A stretch of DNA of 15,038 nt from Alkalibacterium sp046484155 (lineage in GTDB: Bacteria; Bacillota; Bacilli; Lactobacillales; Carnobacteriaceae_A): assembly GCF_046484155.1 (NCBI RefSeq), contig NZ_JAWOBT010000018.1, positions 1 to 15,038 of the forward strand, read 5' to 3'. The translations under genes were made by a program, and so were the position numbers. Positions 14,761 to 15,038 of this stretch are shown here, in pieces; positions within the stretch are counted from its first letter, which is position 1, and each line of letters opens with the position of its first letter. The notes beneath the pieces are model-generated. The model saw nothing but the letters and a program-made list of their open reading frames with translations, was not told the DNA's origin and searched no databases.

Positions 14761-15038
14761 AAATTAATCCTCCGTTTAGTCAATGAATCGTTTGGTTTTC
14801 TGTCTTTTTTAAAGAAAGCTGCCTTGTCATTCACAGTTCAGAACGCTACTGAACCGGCAACGGGATCAGCTTTTTATTTACCTGAATTTAAAACAGTTAA
14901 AACTGCATATGATGATAGCGAACAGTCCAATCAGATTTCACAGTCAGCATCGTCTGCTGATCACAAGTCGGACGTATACTTATTTTGAAATAAATGGTCA
15001 GAAAGCCATACTGACAAACCAGCTGACCCTCTAATATC
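14761..15038. other. Upstream region of the murE-like gene, no gene recognised
   Basis: The only firm element is the ribosome binding site of the murE-like gene near 14770. I found no convincing -35/-10 pair. Two stop-free stretches run here. One on the plus strand, with a possible TTG start near 14824, would encode about 46 residues. One on the minus strand is open from the right edge to a TAA at 14897-14899. Neither resembles a family I know, and both are short enough to be chance. Confidence 0.5.

Noticed and set aside
14824..14990. Plus-strand frame with TTG start (about 46 residues) upstream of and divergent from the murE-like gene
   Set aside because: The upstream frame stays open into the murE-like gene without an ATG, the ribosome binding site is weak, and nothing in the peptide is recognisable. 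It is left as an observation only.

Overview
The window looks like a chromosomal segment of a Bacillota (Firmicutes) species of Bacillales type. The evidence is a glycine T-box leader before glyQS, separate GlyRS alpha and beta genes, AGGAGG-type ribosome binding sites, TTGACA/TATAAT promoters, and the conserved block phoH-ybeY-dgkA-cdd-era-recO-glyQ-glyS. I cannot name a genus from sequence alone. The block lacks pgpH (yqfF) between phoH and ybeY, and the yqfA-D genes that lie near phoH in Bacillus subtilis. ccpN and ppsR, which follow glyS there, are also not in that position.

Layout, left to right. Positions 1-2747 (minus strand) hold an exporter-type ABC transporter, the niacin-responsive repressor NiaR, and the N-terminal part of a NiaX-type niacin transporter cut by the window edge. 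A consensus promoter with a 14-bp palindrome overlapping its expected start site lies between niaR and niaX. Positions 2829-6134 (minus) hold glyQS with its T-box riboswitch and promoter. Positions 6146-10110 (minus) are a compact housekeeping operon with overlapping or nearly touching genes: phoH, ybeY, dgkA, cdd, era, recO. Positions 10227-11146 (minus) are a separate rpsU-yqeY unit with its own promoter and terminators. Positions 11200-11619 (minus) are zur, and 11761-12573 (plus) are ppsR, divergent from zur.

Between ppsR (plus) and a divergent MurE-like Mur ligase gene (minus, 13192-14760) is a gene-free stretch of about 620 bases. It holds a strong terminator, then an array of eight units repeating every 51-52 bp, each a spaced inverted repeat of GAGCTGGTCA and TGACCAGCTC. 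The last unit expands into a perfect 22-bp-arm inverted repeat, and a small hairpin closes the murE-like gene. This array and the Mur ligase with a rewritten C-terminal domain are the least ordinary parts of the window; everything else is core metabolism, ribosome biogenesis, cell envelope and metal or niacin control.

Several genes use non-ATG starts: TTG for rpsU, yqeY and phoH; GTG for era, recO and zur.
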